64,000 nucleotides of DNA from assembly GCF_004353905.1 (NCBI RefSeq), contig NZ_SMOD01000020.1, positions 91,472 to 155,471 on the forward strand, written 5' to 3'. Below are positions 1 through 9,916 of this stretch, piece by piece (within the stretch, counting starts at the first letter, position 1; every line of letters begins with the position of its first letter). The DNA is from Paraburkholderia guartelaensis (GTDB lineage: Bacteria > Pseudomonadota > Gammaproteobacteria > Burkholderiales > Burkholderiaceae). The notes below the pieces were generated by a model. That model made no database searches. It was not told the DNA's origin and saw nothing but the letters and a program-made list of their open reading frames with translations. Made by a program: the position numbers and the translations under genes.

Positions 1-1807
<1,807 letters not shown>

Positions 1808-1815
1808 GCCGTACG

Positions 1816-1845
1816 GCGCGCCGCCCTGCGCGGCGCGCGTTTTCT
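1816..1845 (+). terminator. Intrinsic terminator of metH
   Basis: A 9-bp GC-only stem (1816-1824 with 1830-1838) is followed by GTTTTCTC, eight bases after the metH stop codon. Confidence 0.7.
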
Positions 1846-2055
1846 CATCGCGCTATCCCTTGTTGTCACCGCCCGACATACGCCATCCGGCAAGGTGAAG
1901 ATTACGCGCGCGCGATTTTTCGGCTTTGTAAGATGGCCCGGCAAGACCCGGTAACACCTGCATGACACCCGGCCACATGCGGCAACGCCGCGCCGGCTCG
2001 CTCATCAGCAAATCCTTAAAACGCAAAATCGAAGCAACCTCGACGGAGAAATCGT

Positions 2056-2259
2056 ATGAAGAAGCTGATGTTGATGTTGACCGCCTTTGGCGTCGCGGCG
2101 CTTGCGCAGCCGTCGTTCGCCCAGCCGGCCACGCCGGAGCAGGCAAGCCCGGCGACGTCGTATTCGGCGCCCACCGAAAAGCACGTGAAGAAGCCGAAGA
2201 AAAAGAAGGCGATGAAGTCGGAGGCTTCCGCTGCCGAGCCGGCGGCCGCCAGCCAGTAA
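2056..2259 (+). CDS. Small secreted or periplasmic lysine-rich protein of unknown function
   Basis: The 67-residue product starts with a clear signal peptide: MKK, a hydrophobic stretch of about 15 residues, then a likely cleavage site after SFAQ near residue 22. The mature part is short, Ala/Pro-rich and has a basic cluster (KHVKKPKKKKAMK, residues 42-54) followed by an alanine-rich tail. GGAGAA (2045-2050) is the ribosome binding site. A strong terminator follows directly, so the gene is probably monocistronic. I recognise no domain. Similar small signal-peptide-plus-lysine-tract proteins are common in Burkholderiaceae. The basic tract suggests binding to a polyanion, but that is only inference. 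Confidence 0.75.
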   Translation: MKKLMLMLTAFGVAALAQPSFAQPATPEQASPATSYSAPTEKHVKKPKKKKAMKSEASAAEPAAASQ

Positions 2260-2277
2260 GGTGCGCCGACGGTGTAC

Positions 2278-2317
2278 AAAAGCAAAGAGCCCGCGACATT
2301 GCGGGCTCTTTGCTTTT
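2278..2317 (+). terminator. Strong, probably bidirectional intrinsic terminator
   Basis: A perfect 17-bp stem (2278-2294 with 2301-2317) has a 6-base loop. The A/T ends give a U-run on both strands, so it can end the small secreted-protein gene on the plus strand and DUF1840 on the minus strand. Confidence 0.9.
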
Positions 2318-2439
2318 GGAACATCGAATCGGGCGAGGCAGCCGGAGCGGCCCTCACAGGCCAGGCGCTGCGCGCGAGGGAGACAGCACAACCGCGCGCT
2401 CGCTGCCCAGTCACGTCAGAAGGACGTCAAGCACGGACC

Positions 2440-2766
2440 TCAAATGCCCCACAAAACGTCGTTGTCTTCCTTCTTCGCCGCGCGCAGCATATCGAGGAAA
2501 GGAAAGGCGCGTTGCGCGAGGCCGACCGGCAGTTCGTGATGCACGTGGTCATCCTCACCTTCGTGAAAGTGGCCTTCCTGTTCGTGGCGCTCTTTCTTGT
2601 CCGTGGCGATGGCCGCTTCGAGCTTGGTGATGGCGGTATCGAGTTCGTCGTGGGTGATCACGCCGCGCGGGCCGAGCCGCTTGCCGATGATGCCGAGAAG
2701 GTACTGTGCGAGGTTCTCCAGCATCGTGACGTCAGGCGCCGCGTGACATTTAAAAGTAACCAGCAT
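2440..2766 (-). CDS. DUF1840 domain-containing protein
   Basis: The 108-residue protein begins MLVTFKCHAAPDVTMLENLAQYLLGIIGK and continues with a GVITHDEL segment, which is the conserved pattern of the DUF1840 family of beta- and gamma-proteobacteria. It has no signal peptide and is probably cytosolic. The middle carries a His/Glu-rich stretch (about residues 60-80) that could bind metal, which is inference. AAGGGA lies about 7 bases upstream of the ATG. The gene is divergent from argS and convergent with the small secreted-protein gene. No biochemical function is known for the family. Confidence 0.9.
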   Translation of the reverse strand: MLVTFKCHAAPDVTMLENLAQYLLGIIGKRLGPRGVITHDELDTAITKLEAAIATDKKERHEQEGHFHEGEDDHVHHELPVGLAQRAFPFLDMLRAAKKEDNDVLWGI

Positions 2767-3120
2767 GTCTGTTCCCTTTATGATTTTTTGGATCTGCGCG
2801 TGACGTTCCGGCCTGCGAAGCCAGACGGGCCAAGGCGACCCATGTCGCGCTACCTCATTTCACATATTAGCACCTGCTAAAATCCGTCAGGACGGAATTA
2901 CCCGCAGGGCGCGGCGCCCGGACGTTCTGGCGTCTGGCACGCCGCCACGCCGCCTGCCGCAACGAGGCCCGCCGCGCATTGGCGCATGGCAATTGGCCCG
3001 CCGCGAGGCTGGCGCGCCCTCACCCGTATCAGGCGGTCAGCGCCGGCAAGCCAGGGGCCATGCATGCCCCTGGAGGCCCCGGCCCCGCATCCCATTACCC
3101 GCACAGGACTTGCAACCAGC
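2767..3120. promoter_or_regulatory. Divergent region between DUF1840 and argS, with a palindrome beside a -10-like box
   Basis: This 354-base stretch holds no convincing gene. TTAGCA-CC-TGCTAA (2867-2880) is a perfect inverted repeat that overlaps a -10-like TAAAAT (2878-2883) reading toward argS. No good -35 box is evident. The rest, up to the argS ATG, is GC-rich leader. Confidence 0.4.
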
Positions 3121-4905
3121 ATGCTGCCCGCACAGAAACACACCCTGGAGACCCTGCTCGCGCAAGCCGTAGCCCAGGTGGCGAAGGCCACCGAAGGCGC
3201 GAGCGAAGCCGCATTCGTCGTGCCCGCGATCACGCTCGAGCGCCCCAAGGTCGCCGCCCACGGCGACGTTGCCTGCAACGTCGCGATGCAGCTCGCCAAG
3301 CCCATGCGCGCGAACCCGCGCCAGCTCGCCCAGCAGATCGTCGACGCCGTGCTCGCCCAGCCCGAAGCCGCAGGCCTCGTCGAGGCGGCCGAAGTGGCCG
3401 GCCCCGGCTTCATCAACCTGCGCCTCTCCGCGAACGCGAAGCGCGCCGTGATCGGCGCCGTGTTCGAGCAGGGCGAGGCATTCGGCCGCTCGCGGCGCGA
3501 AGCCGGCAAGCGCGTGCTCGTCGAGTTCGTCTCGGCCAACCCCACGGGTCCGCTGCACGTAGGCCACGGCCGCCAGGCCGCGCTCGGCGACGCCATCTCG
3601 AACGTGCTCGCCTCGCAGGGCTATGACGTGCACCGCGAGTTCTACTACAACGACGCGGGCGTGCAGATCGGCAACCTCGCCGTCTCCACCCAGGCGCGCG
3701 CACGCGGCTTCAAGCCCGGCGACGCCGAATGGCCGGAGGCGGCCTACAACGGCGAATACATCGCCGACATCGCGCGCGACTACCTCGCGGGCGAAACCGT
3801 CGCGGCCAAGGACGGCGAGCCCGTCACGGGCGAGAAGGATCCCGAGAACCTCGAAGCGATCCGCCGCTTTGCCGTGGCCTATCTGCGCCACGAGCAGGAT
3901 CTCGACCTGCAGGCGTTCGGCGTGAAGTTCGACCGCTACTACCTCGAGTCGTCGCTGTACACGGAAGGCCGCGTCGAGAAGACCGTCGAGGCGCTGATCG
4001 CTTCGGGGCAGACGTACGAGCAGGAAGGCGCGCTGTGGCTCAAGACCACCGACTACGGCGACGACAAGGACCGCGTGATGCGCAAGTCCGACGGCACCTA
4101 CACCTACTTCCTGCCCGACGTGGCCTACCACGTCACCAAGTGGGAGCGCGGCTTCACGAAGGTCATCAACATTCAGGGCTCCGACCACCACGGCACCATC
4201 GCGCGCGTGCGCGCGGGCCTGCAGGCGCTCGGCATCGGCATTCCGAAGGGCTATCCCGACTACGTGCTGCACAAGATGGTCACGGTGATGCGCGACGGTC
4301 AGGAGGTGAAGATCTCCAAGCGCGCGGGCAGCTACGTGACGGTGCGCGACCTGATCGAATGGTCGGGCGGTGCGAACCCGGGCAGCGAAGTCTCGCCCGA
4401 CCTGCTCGACGAAGCGACGATCCGCCGCGGCCGCGACGCCGTGCGCTTTTTCCTCATCTCGCGCAAGGCCGACACCGAATTCGTGTTCGACATCGACCTC
4501 GCGCTGAAGGAAAACGACGAAAACCCGGTGTACTACGTGCAGTACGCCCATGCGCGCATCTCGTCGATTCTCGGCGACTGGCAGGGCAAGTTCGGCGGCG
4601 ATCTGGCCGCGCTGCCCAAGGTCGATCTCGCGCCGCTTTCCAGCGAGCGCGCGCTCGCGCTCATCGCGAAACTCGGCGAATTCCCCGACATGCTCACGCA
4701 TGCCGCGAGCGAACTCGCGCCGCACGCGGTGGCGTTCTACCTGCGCGAACTCGCCGCTGAGTTTCACTCGTTCTACAATGCCGAACGCGTTCTCGTCGAT
4801 GACGCCGCCGAACGCGACGCCCGCGTCGCCCTTCTCGCGGCCACGCGCCGGGTGCTCGCGAACGGCCTGGCCGTGATCGGCGTGTCCGCGCCGGAGCGCA
4901 TGTAA
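3121..4905 (+). CDS. argS: Arginine--tRNA ligase
   Basis: This cytosolic class I aminoacyl-tRNA synthetase charges tRNA-Arg with arginine using ATP. The chosen ATG gives 594 residues starting MLPAQKHTLETLL, which matches the usual length and N terminus of Burkholderia ArgS; longer in-frame starts upstream add unrelated sequence. The N-terminal Add-1 tRNA-binding domain is followed by the HIGH-type signature HVGH (residue 146), preceded by SANPTGP. The KMSKS-equivalent KISKR is near residue 397. The C terminus holds the DALR anticodon-binding domain and ends in GVSAPERM, as expected for the family. A SPOR-domain gene and dsbA follow in the same direction, a conserved order in Burkholderia. Confidence 0.97.
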   Translation: MLPAQKHTLETLLAQAVAQVAKATEGASEAAFVVPAITLERPKVAAHGDVACNVAMQLAKPMRANPRQLAQQIVDAVLAQPEAAGLVEAAEVAGPGFINLRLSANAKRAVIGAVFEQGEAFGRSRREAGKRVLVEFVSANPTGPLHVGHGRQAALGDAISNVLASQGYDVHREFYYNDAGVQIGNLAVSTQARARGFKPGDAEWPEAAYNGEYIADIARDYLAGETVAAKDGEPVTGEKDPENLEAIRRFAVAYLRHEQDLDLQAFGVKFDRYYLESSLYTEGRVEKTVEALIASGQTYEQEGALWLKTTDYGDDKDRVMRKSDGTYTYFLPDVAYHVTKWERGFTKVINIQGSDHHGTIARVRAGLQALGIGIPKGYPDYVLHKMVTVMRDGQEVKISKRAGSYVTVRDLIEWSGGANPGSEVSPDLLDEATIRRGRDAVRFFLISRKADTEFVFDIDLALKENDENPVYYVQYAHARISSILGDWQGKFGGDLAALPKVDLAPLSSERALALIAKLGEFPDMLTHAASELAPHAVAFYLRELAAEFHSFYNAERVLVDDAAERDARVALLAATRRVLANGLAVIGVSAPERM

Positions 4906-5002
4906 CGAGACGCGCGAGACCCGCGCGCAGCAACTTGTATGGGGCCGCCGCCTCGCGCGGACGGCCATTCCAGGATTCTCTTGTTTGCAGGTGATTCAGA
5001 CG

Positions 5003-5830
5003 ATGGCAAAACCGCGCCGCACTACAAAACAGCAGTCGAAGCAGTCCGGGGGAACCTTTCTCGGCATCGTGCTGGGCCTGATCGTCGGCCTTGCGATCGC
5101 GGTGGTGGTGGCGTTGTACATCACGCGCGCGCCCACGCCGTTTGTCTCGAAGGTCGCGCCGCCGGCCGCTTCCGACGTCAGCCAGAACAACGAGCAGGTC
5201 GACCCGAACCGCGCGCTGCAGGGCAAGTCGCCGGGCCAGCCGGTGCCGCAGGCCGCGCAAAGCACGCCGCCCAACACGGCGCCGGGCCAGACCACGAACC
5301 AGTCGCAGTCCTCGGGCATGCTCGAAGAGCCGCAGATCGTGGAAGTGCCGCCCTCGGGCTCGAACAGCAACGCCGCCAATAACAACGGCGTGGCCGTCGC
5401 GCCGCAACCGTCGACGGGTGAAAACGTCACGAGCGGGACGGCGATCGCGAAGAAGCCGCAGTCGGCCAGCAACTCGACGAGCAACCCGGCACAGATCCTC
5501 GCGAACAACCAGCAGCAGAAGCCCGCCAACGCGGTGCCGACGCCCCCGGGCGCCAAGCCCGGCAGCGCCACGCCAGCACCGGGCGACGCCAACACCGGCT
5601 ACTTCCTGCAGGTGGGCGCGTACAAGACGTCGGGCGACGCCGAGCAGCAGCGTGCGCGCCTCGCGTTCCAGGGGTTCGAGTCGAAGGTCACCCAGCGCGA
5701 CGCCGGCGGTGTGACGTACTATCGCGTGCGCATCGGTCCGTTCACGAAGTTCGACGATATGAACTCGACGCGCCAGCGCCTGTCCGATGCCGGTATCGAT
5801 ACCGCCGTCATCCGCTTCACGAAGCAGTAA
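5003..5830 (+). CDS. SPOR-domain inner-membrane protein (FtsN-like)
   Basis: The 275-residue protein has a short basic cytosolic N terminus (MAKPRRTTKQQ), one membrane segment at about residues 19-41, and a long Pro/Gln/Asn-rich periplasmic linker. It ends in a SPOR domain (about 198-275) starting GYFLQVGAY. SPOR domains bind glycan strands lacking stem peptides at division sites, so a role in septal peptidoglycan processing is likely. The layout is that of FtsN, but the essential FtsN helices cannot be identified by eye. The ATG at 5003 is preferred over the TTG at 4985 because MAKPRR is the typical start. The gene lies between argS and dsbA. Confidence 0.88.
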   Translation: MAKPRRTTKQQSKQSGGTFLGIVLGLIVGLAIAVVVALYITRAPTPFVSKVAPPAASDVSQNNEQVDPNRALQGKSPGQPVPQAAQSTPPNTAPGQTTNQSQSSGMLEEPQIVEVPPSGSNSNAANNNGVAVAPQPSTGENVTSGTAIAKKPQSASNSTSNPAQILANNQQQKPANAVPTPPGAKPGSATPAPGDANTGYFLQVGAYKTSGDAEQQRARLAFQGFESKVTQRDAGGVTYYRVRIGPFTKFDDMNSTRQRLSDAGIDTAVIRFTKQ

Positions 5831-6044
5831 TCGCAGTCCGCGCCGCGCACCGCGCGCCCGCCCACCGAAGCCGCAGCAGAGCGGCATTCGTGTGAGGCCG
5901 GGCCGCGGCGCGCGGCGCGGGCCCATCAACAGGCAACACCCTCGCAGCATCCGCACGCGCCAGCTTCGCGCCCGATTCGCGCCGACGGCGTCTTGCGGCA
6001 GACAACCGGCCGCCGCCGGTCCAAGAACAGTGGATTCCTACGCC

Positions 6045-6698
6045 ATGAAACGACTTCTCGGTACGCTTTTTCTTTCGCTTTCGCTGATCGCCGGTGTGGC
6101 CCACGCCTCGGCCGACGCTCCCGTGGCCGGCAAGGACTATACGGTCCTGAAGTCGCCCCAGGCGCTCGACGTGCCCGCGGGCAAGATCGAAGTGATCGAG
6201 TTCTTCTGGTACGGCTGCCCGCACTGCAATGCGTTCGACCCGTATCTCGAAGCGTGGATCAAGAAGCAGGGCCCGGATGTCGTGTTCAAGCGCGTGCCGG
6301 TGGCTTTCCGCGATGATTTCATCCCGCACTCGAAGATGTACTACGCGCTCGACGCACTCGGCCTCGCCCAGAAGCTGACGCCGGTCGTGTTCCACGAAAT
6401 CCACGTGAACAAGAACTACCTGCTCACGCCGGAAGACCAGGCGAAGTTCCTCGCTACGCAAGGCGTGGATGCGAAGAAGTACATGGAAGCGTACAACTCG
6501 TTCTCGACGCAGAGCGCGCTGCAGCGCGACAAGGCCCTGCTCGACGCGTACAAGATCGACGGCGTGCCGACCATCGCCATCCAGGGCAAGTACGAAACCG
6601 GCCCGGCCATGGTCCAGGGTCCGGAAGACAAGGCGCTGCCGGGCACGACCCAGGTGATGGACTTCATCATCTCGCAGATCCGCGCGAAGAAGATGTGA
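6045..6698 (+). CDS. dsbA: Thiol:disulfide interchange protein DsbA
   Basis: DsbA oxidises cysteine pairs in proteins arriving in the periplasm. The 217-residue product has a signal peptide ending near HASA (residue 21). The active-site CPHC (residues 58-61) sits in the context FFWYGCPHCNAF. The cis-proline loop GVPTIAI lies near residue 168. Length and motifs match DsbA. It lies 214 bases after the SPOR gene and 11 bases before an SDR gene, which suggests co-transcription with the latter. Confidence 0.96.
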   Translation: MKRLLGTLFLSLSLIAGVAHASADAPVAGKDYTVLKSPQALDVPAGKIEVIEFFWYGCPHCNAFDPYLEAWIKKQGPDVVFKRVPVAFRDDFIPHSKMYYALDALGLAQKLTPVVFHEIHVNKNYLLTPEDQAKFLATQGVDAKKYMEAYNSFSTQSALQRDKALLDAYKIDGVPTIAIQGKYETGPAMVQGPEDKALPGTTQVMDFIISQIRAKKM

Positions 6699-6709
6699 GG
6701 AACAGCGCC

Positions 6710-7486
6710 ATGCAAGACGCGCCACTGAAGGTCTTCATCACCGGCGCGTCGAGCGGCATTGGCGCCGCGCTTGCCGCCGAATACGCGCGGCAGGGCGCCG
6801 TCCTCGGGCTCGTCGCGCGCCGCGGCGAAGCCCTTGCCGGCTTCCGGCAGTCCCACCCCGATCACCCCATCTCCATCTATCCCGCCGACGTGCGCGACGC
6901 CGATGCGCTCGCCGCCGCCGCGCGCGACTTCATCGCGCAGCACGGCATGCCCGACATCGTGATCGCCAATGCGGGCGTAAGCCGCGGCGTGCTGACGGGC
7001 GAAGGCGATCTCGCCACGTTCCGCGACGTGATGGACACCAATTACTTCGGCATGGTCGCCACCTTCGAGCCGTTCGCATCGGCGATGGCGCAGGCGAGGC
7101 GAGGCACGCTCGTGGGCATCGCGAGCGTGGCCGGCGTGCGCGGGCTGCCGGGCTCGGGCGCCTACAGCGCCTCGAAGGCCGCGGCGCTCGCCTATCTCGA
7201 AGCGCTGCGCGTCGAAATGCGGCCGTTCGGCGTGCCCGTGGTCACCATCGCGCCAGGCTACATCCGCACGCCGATGACGGCGAAGAACCCCTACCGCATG
7301 CCCTTCCTGATGGACGCGGACCAGTTCGCCATGAAGACCGCGCAAGCGATCGCGCGCGGCACGTCGTTCGCGGTGTTCCCCTGGCCGATGCGCGTGGCCG
7401 CCACGATGCTGCGCGCGTTGCCACGCTGGGTCTACGACCGCGTGTTCGAAAAGGCGCCGCGCAAGCCGCGCGCGGCGAGCCACTGA
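6710..7486 (+). CDS. SDR family oxidoreductase
   Basis: This is a classical short-chain dehydrogenase/reductase of 258 residues. The dinucleotide-binding TGASSGIG is at about residues 11-18, the NAG motif appears in IANAGVS, and the catalytic Tyr152 and Lys156 lie in AYSASK. IAPGYIRTPM follows as in the family. The ATG at 6710 is preferred over the GTG at 6695 because the latter overlaps the dsbA stop, whereas AGG precedes 6710. The C-terminal tail (about 30 residues, hydrophobic then basic) resembles YohF/DltE-type SDRs that touch the membrane. The substrate cannot be predicted. Pairing after dsbA is conserved in Burkholderia. Confidence 0.9.
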   Translation: MQDAPLKVFITGASSGIGAALAAEYARQGAVLGLVARRGEALAGFRQSHPDHPISIYPADVRDADALAAAARDFIAQHGMPDIVIANAGVSRGVLTGEGDLATFRDVMDTNYFGMVATFEPFASAMAQARRGTLVGIASVAGVRGLPGSGAYSASKAAALAYLEALRVEMRPFGVPVVTIAPGYIRTPMTAKNPYRMPFLMDADQFAMKTAQAIARGTSFAVFPWPMRVAATMLRALPRWVYDRVFEKAPRKPRAASH

Positions 7487-7664
7487 GCCGCTTCGGCTTG
7501 CCGCACGGCGCCCCCATGCCATATGGGTATGTCGATTAAATTGTTGTCTCGGCAATTTCCCTTCGATAAGCTTGGCTCGTCCGGGCGCCCTTCCGAGCCT
7601 TCTCGCCTCTCCTGAATCGAACAAAACGGGGCGCCGCCCGCCACCGAAGAACCACGGAGATCCC

Positions 7665-9287
7665 ATGCGCTTCACCTCGCCCTCCGCGCGCACGCTCGTG
7701 CCTGCTTTCGTGCTCGCGGCCGCGCTTGGCGCCGCGTTCGCGGCCACGCCCGCGCTCGCCAAACCGCTGACGGTCTGCACCGAGTCGAGCCCCGATGGCT
7801 TCGACGTCGTGCAGTTCAACTCGCTCGTCACGACCAACGCGTCCGCCGACGTCATCTTCAATTCGCTCGTGGCGTATGACGAAGCGCAGAAGAAGGTCGT
7901 GCCCGCGCTCGCGGACAAGTGGGACGTGAGCGCCGACGGCCTGACCTACACGTTCCATTTGCGGCCCAACGTGGCGTTCCAGACGACCGAGTGGTTCAAG
8001 CCCACGCGCACGCTCAACGCCGACGACGTGGTCTTCACGTTCGACCGCATGCTCGATGCAAACAGTCCGTGGCACAAGGTGGCTGGCGCGAGCGGCTTCC
8101 CGCACGCGCAGTCGATGGGCCTCGTGAAGCTCGTCAAGGCGGTCACGAAGGTCGACGACAACACGGTGAAGTTCGAGCTCAACGAGCCGAACGCCACGTT
8201 CCTCTCGATCCTCACGATGGGCTTCGCGTCGATCTATTCCTCCGAGTACGCCGACCAGTTGCTCAAGGCCGGCAAGCAGGTCGACCTCAACGCGAAGCCG
8301 GTGGGCACGGGCCCGTTCGTGCTCAAGAGCTACACGAAGGACGCGGTGATCCGCTACGACGTGAACCCGACCTACTGGGGGCCGAAGCCGAAGGTGGACC
8401 GCCTGATCTACGCGATCACGCCCGACGCCGCCGTGCGCGCACAGAAGGTGAAGGCCGGCGAATGCCAGATCGCGCTGTCGCCCAAGCCCCAGGATGTGGC
8501 CGCGGCGAAGGACGACAAGTCGCTCAAGGTGGCGGAAACGCCCGCGTTCATGACGGCGTTCGTCGCGCTCAACACGCAAAAGAAGCCGCTCGACAACCAG
8601 AAGGTGCGCCAGGCGCTGAACATGGCGTTCGACCGCACGACGTACCTGAAGGCGATTTTCGACAACACCGCCACGCCCGCGACGAACCCCTGGCCGCCCA
8701 TCACCTGGGGCTACGACAAGTCGATCCAGCCGTATCCGTATGACCCGGCGAAGGCGAAGCAACTGCTCGCCGACGCGGGCTTCCCCAACGGCTTCGCGAC
8801 GACGATCTGGGTGCGTCCGAACGGCAGCGTGCTGAACCCGAATCCGCGCGCGGGCGCGGAGCTTCTGCAGGCCGATTTCGCGAAGATCGGCGTGAAGGCC
8901 GAGATCAAGGTGATCGAGTGGGGCGAGCTGATCAAGCAGGCGAAGCAAGGCCAGCACGACACGCTCTTCATGGGCTGGGCCGGCGACAACGGCGACCCCG
9001 ACAACTATCTCTCGCCGCTCTTTAGCTGCAATGCGGTGCAGTCGGGGATCAACTTCGCGCGCTTTTGCGATCCGCAGCTCGACAAGCTGATCGCCGACGG
9101 CAAGGCCACCGCCGACCAGGCCAAGCGCGTGAAGCTCTATGAAGCCGCCCAGCAGATCATCCACGACCAGGCGCTGTGGATTCCGCTTGGCTACCCGACC
9201 GCCGCCGCCATCACGCGCACGAACGTGAGCGGTTATCAGGTGAGCCCGTTCGGACGCCAGAACTTCGCAAGCGTCGCGGTGCAGTAA
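7665..9287 (+). CDS. ABC transporter periplasmic dipeptide/peptide-binding protein (DppA-like)
   Basis: This SBP_bac_5 (cluster C) binding protein has 540 residues. A signal peptide ends near ALAKP (about residue 33). The mature N terminus (LTVCTESSPDGFD) and the SYWG-equivalent NPTYWGPKPKVDRLIY are typical of DppA/OppA. It would deliver peptides or haem-like ligands to an inner-membrane ABC complex. No permease or ATPase gene lies nearby, so it must use a transporter encoded elsewhere, or the dpp genes are separated. ACGGAGA precedes the ATG. A strong terminator follows 8 bases after the stop, showing that it is transcribed alone. Confidence 0.93.
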   Translation: MRFTSPSARTLVPAFVLAAALGAAFAATPALAKPLTVCTESSPDGFDVVQFNSLVTTNASADVIFNSLVAYDEAQKKVVPALADKWDVSADGLTYTFHLRPNVAFQTTEWFKPTRTLNADDVVFTFDRMLDANSPWHKVAGASGFPHAQSMGLVKLVKAVTKVDDNTVKFELNEPNATFLSILTMGFASIYSSEYADQLLKAGKQVDLNAKPVGTGPFVLKSYTKDAVIRYDVNPTYWGPKPKVDRLIYAITPDAAVRAQKVKAGECQIALSPKPQDVAAAKDDKSLKVAETPAFMTAFVALNTQKKPLDNQKVRQALNMAFDRTTYLKAIFDNTATPATNPWPPITWGYDKSIQPYPYDPAKAKQLLADAGFPNGFATTIWVRPNGSVLNPNPRAGAELLQADFAKIGVKAEIKVIEWGELIKQAKQGQHDTLFMGWAGDNGDPDNYLSPLFSCNAVQSGINFARFCDPQLDKLIADGKATADQAKRVKLYEAAQQIIHDQALWIPLGYPTAAAITRTNVSGYQVSPFGRQNFASVAVQ

Positions 9288-9294
9288 CGGCAGG

Positions 9295-9330
9295 CGCCGC
9301 GCCGGGCGTTCGCGCCCGGCGCGGCGTTTA
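9295..9330 (+). terminator. Intrinsic terminator of the peptide-binding protein gene
   Basis: A 14-bp GC-rich stem (9295-9308 with 9313-9326) is closed by a TTCG tetraloop and followed by TTTA. Confidence 0.8.
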
Positions 9331-9530
9331 CAGATCTGCCCCGACGATCACGAATTGAAACACGCCCGCCTGCGCCAAACATGCGGGAAGCCCGCCACAG
9401 GCGGGCGAGCGCCCTTTCCGCCCATTACCGCCCGTAAAATTCGCGCGCAGTTTGTTGCAGTTTGGTAACTCAAGCCGGCGAGCGCCTGGCTACATTGAAG
9501 CCATCGAATCTTCAACCGAAGGGGCTCAAA

Positions 9531-9836
9531 ATGAAAACCAAACTCTTTGCCGCGCTGGGTGCTGGAGCGCTCGTCCTGGCCGCCTCGCAAACCGCGATGG
9601 CCGGTGTGGTAGTCGGCCTGAACGTCGGCGTGCCCGCTCCGGTTTATGTTGCACCCGCACCCGTGTATGTCGCGCCGCAGCCTGTTTATGTCGCGCCGCG
9701 TCCGGTCTACGTCGCGCCGCCCGTGCGCGTGGCCTACGCGCCGGCTGTCGTGATCGGCTGGCACGGCGACCGCTACTGGGACGGCCACCGCTGGTACGGC
9801 CGCAACGAATGGCATGGCCGTCGCGGCTGGTACTAA
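9531..9836 (+). CDS. Small secreted protein with VYVAP repeats
   Basis: The 101-residue product has a signal peptide (MKTKLFAALGAGALVLAASQTAMA, cut near residue 24). Four near-identical units of PVYVAP follow at about residues 36-62. The C terminus is rich in Trp, His, Arg and Gly (GWHGDRYWDGHRWYGRNEWHGRRGWY region). This layout is common among short YXWGXPA/HWYD-rich proteins of Burkholderia. The function is unknown; cell-envelope association is likely. The repeats are encoded by tandem 27-30-base units at about 9637-9725 and could vary in number between strains. A strong bidirectional terminator follows. Confidence 0.8.
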   Translation: MKTKLFAALGAGALVLAASQTAMAGVVVGLNVGVPAPVYVAPAPVYVAPQPVYVAPRPVYVAPPVRVAYAPAVVIGWHGDRYWDGHRWYGRNEWHGRRGWY

Positions 9837-9854
9837 ACCCGTAGCCTGAAAAGC

Positions 9855-9890
9855 AAAGCGCCTCGCAAATTGCGAGGCGCTTTTGTTTTA
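9855..9890 (+). terminator. Bidirectional intrinsic terminator
   Basis: A perfect 13-bp stem (9855-9867 with 9871-9883) is followed by a T-rich run. The A-rich left side also gives a U-run for the convergent sulfate-binding-protein gene. Confidence 0.88.
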
Positions 9891-9916
9891 CGCGCTGTCG
9901 TTGCGTGCCGCCCGAA

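Noticed and set aside
2867..2880. CIRCE element for HrcA
   Set aside because: The half-sites TTAGCA/TGCTAA fit, but CIRCE needs TTAGCACTC and GAGTGCTAA with nine bases between; here the spacer is two.
3037..4968. Long minus-strand open frame opposite argS
   Set aside because: It mirrors argS codons, is rich in Arg/His/Val as expected for a GC-rich antisense frame, and has no domain or ribosome binding site.
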